Below are positions 62,896 through 64,000 of a stretch of DNA of 64,000 nt, one piece after another. A model generated the notes under the pieces. It ran no database searches and was not told where the DNA came from. It worked only from the letters and a program-made list of their open reading frames with translations. The stretch covers positions 26,790-90,789 of the forward strand of contig JAOAPB010000122.1 in assembly GCA_025462645.1 (NCBI GenBank), in the 5' to 3' direction. The position numbers and the translations under genes were made by a program. The number at the start of each line of letters is the position of its first letter. Within the stretch, counting starts at the first letter, position 1. The stretch comes from Edaphobacter sp. (GTDB lineage Bacteria; Acidobacteriota; Terriglobia; Terriglobales; Acidobacteriaceae).

Positions 62896-63026
62896 GAAAA
62901 ATACACCTCCAAACAGTCCCAATCGGGATATTCAGAGAATACTCCTTTTTGGCAACCCATGTTGTATGAATCATTGAAGAATTGTGCAATCCGCCTGCCA
63001 AACGTTACGAGTGACTTTTACTACTC

Positions 63027-63303
63027 AGGGGGTAACCCCCTCCCCCCTACTTTTGGCGTAAATTCCCTGTTTACAATAAGATATAGCTATAAATGTCGCT
63101 AAATTCGTCCAAATAAATGGGTTACGGGTAAAGTCGTCTTTCTAAAAGGGTTATGGGCTAAAAAGGAAGCCCCGGTTTTGGCCGAGGCTTTCCTCTTTTC
63201 ATCCTGCTTTAAGTGTAATGGATGGAGGGAAACTAGTATGCCAGCTCTATTTGCTTTGTTTGTATGAAGTTACATGGTTCGGGGGCTTGACAAGTTTTTT
63301 GGA
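63027..63303 (+). repeat. Composite intergenic element, copy 4
   Basis: Modules in order: GGGGGTAACCCCCTCCCCCC (63029-63048) with TACTTTTGG, TTTACAATAAGATA, tandem 29-base units at 63100-63128 and 63129-63157 (TAAATTCGTCCAAATAAATG and TAAAGTCGTCTTTCTAAAAG), hairpin GGAAGCCCCGG...CCGAGGCTTTCC (63165-63192), TTTAAGTGTAAT, GGGAAACTAGTATGCCA and TCGGGGGCTTGACAAGTTTT (63279-63298). Unlike the other copies, it lies between divergent genes, upstream of rpsU and of the carbonic anhydrase. Confidence 0.82.
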
Positions 63304-63379
63304 GGGGTTTTTTAGGGCAGAGGGATTGGGAAGGCACTCGGGCGGCTTTCGTCCCCTCGTAGATGCGGCAGGGTCTTTC

Positions 63380-63409
63380 TCCTTCGACTACGCTCAGGGT
63401 CAGAATGAC
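63380..63409 (-). repeat. Dispersed GTCATTCTGA-family repeat
   Basis: On the minus strand it begins GTCATTCTGACCCTGAGCGT and continues AGTCGAAGGA. It belongs to the same family as the copies inside ppc (5371-5397) and at 29799-29825, though with a four-base insertion. It lies 31 bases before the carbonic anhydrase start. Confidence 0.7.
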
Positions 63410-63440
63410 GGCGTGGAACTAACAACGTAGAATCTGCTGC

Positions 63441-63965
63441 ATGATACGGAGTTATCAAGGAATCACACCGGTGGTGCCGGCTAGCTGCTATGTCGACCCC
63501 TCGGCTCAGGTCATCGGGGATGTTGTGCTGGGGGAGCAGGCCAGCGTGTGGATGAATGCGGTGGTGCGGGGCGATGTGAACTCCATACGGATTGGCGCGA
63601 AGAGCAATGTGCAGGACTGCGCGGTGCTGCATGGGATGCGGCATCTGTACCCCGTGATCGTGGGAGAGATGGTGACGATCGGCCATAACGCCACGGTGCA
63701 TGGGTGTGTGCTGGAGGATGCCGTTCTAGTGGGCATCGGGGCGACGATCCTGAACAATGCGCGGATCGGCGAGGGCTCGATCATCGCCGCGGGCGCGGTT
63801 ATCCCGGAGCAGACGATAATTCCACCGAACTCGCTGGTGGTTGGGGTGCCGGGCAAGGTAAAGAAGACGCTGGGGGATGAGGATCGGAAGATGATCCTGA
63901 AGTACGCGCAGAATTATCTGGATTACACGGCGATCTATCTGGGAGAGGGTAAACAGGGATTCTGA
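63441..63965 (+). CDS. Gamma-carbonic anhydrase family protein
   Basis: A 174-residue left-handed beta-helix protein with repeated hexapeptides (VIGDVVLGEQASVWMNAVVRGD, in part VIGDVVLG, IRIGAKSNVQDC, VLVGIGATILNNARIGEGSII, in part). The zinc ligands of the Cam/CaiE family are present: His64 in AVLHG, and His82 and His87 in GHNATVHG. Gamma-type proteins hydrate CO2 or, in many bacterial relatives, have lost activity; the residues seen here favour an active site but do not prove it. The ATG at 63441 lies 32 bases after the dispersed repeat. The protein ends (GEGKQGF) about 35 bases before the window edge, so it is complete. Confidence 0.93.
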   Translation: MIRSYQGITPVVPASCYVDPSAQVIGDVVLGEQASVWMNAVVRGDVNSIRIGAKSNVQDCAVLHGMRHLYPVIVGEMVTIGHNATVHGCVLEDAVLVGIGATILNNARIGEGSIIAAGAVIPEQTIIPPNSLVVGVPGKVKKTLGDEDRKMILKYAQNYLDYTAIYLGEGKQGF

Positions 63966-64000
63966 AATCTCCTTGTGCGAGGAGTTGAGCCCACATTCGA

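Overview
The window looks like chromosomal DNA of a soil acidobacterium of the Terriglobia type (Granulicella, Edaphobacter or Terriglobus relatives). This is inferred from three very large Oar-type TonB-dependent receptors with an N-terminal carboxypeptidase-like domain, winged-helix/membrane/beta-propeller regulators, many polysaccharide enzymes and GC-rich codon use. No rRNA, tRNA, phage, transposase or CRISPR array was found.

Layout. 1-3306 (mostly minus): an HtrA-like protease cut by the window edge, coaE, folD, a 56-residue Trm112-like protein, a small unknown, and a decayed dihydrofolate-reductase-like fragment. 3386-6858: a secreted small protein and ppc, which carries an in-frame repeat element. 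7015-14305: a TreZ and glycogen-debranching operon, then two short-chain dehydrogenases flanking a SIR2-like protein. 14427-29651: two large receptors, each divergent from a regulator (an RpiR/SIS protein and a winged-helix membrane protein), with an S9 peptidase, a decayed D-aminoacylase-type amidohydrolase and a six-hairpin glycosidase. 29652-30536: a repeat-rich gap. 30537-35202 (minus): a four-gene cassette of ECF sigma factor, membrane anti-sigma factor, conserved unknown, and a TPR-CHAT protease-like lipoprotein. 35502-39833: small membrane protein, cold-shock protein, and a glucarate operon (kdgD, MFS transporter, gudD). 40247-51977: PHP-domain hydrolase, GH39, GH144-type protein, and an ABC exporter plus GT84 beta-1,2-glucan synthase pair lacking the usual phosphorylase domain. 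52100-59910: a GH13 amylase and third receptor, divergent from a winged-helix/beta-propeller regulator. 60309-63965: rplU, rpmA, an MBL-fold hydrolase behind a long hairpin, a zinc-ribbon protein, rpsU and a gamma-carbonic anhydrase.

The most interesting points are: (1) a composite intergenic element of about 280-400 bp present four times, each with two tandem 29-bp units and a GC-rich terminator-like hairpin; (2) the sigma/anti-sigma/TPR-CHAT cassette, which recalls the proteolytic sigma control of type III-E CRISPR systems but has no CRISPR; (3) a repeat of the GTCATTCTGAGC family translated in frame inside PEP carboxylase; (4) a 22-bp-arm hairpin that sequesters the start of the MBL-fold gene; and (5) three divergent receptor-regulator pairs.
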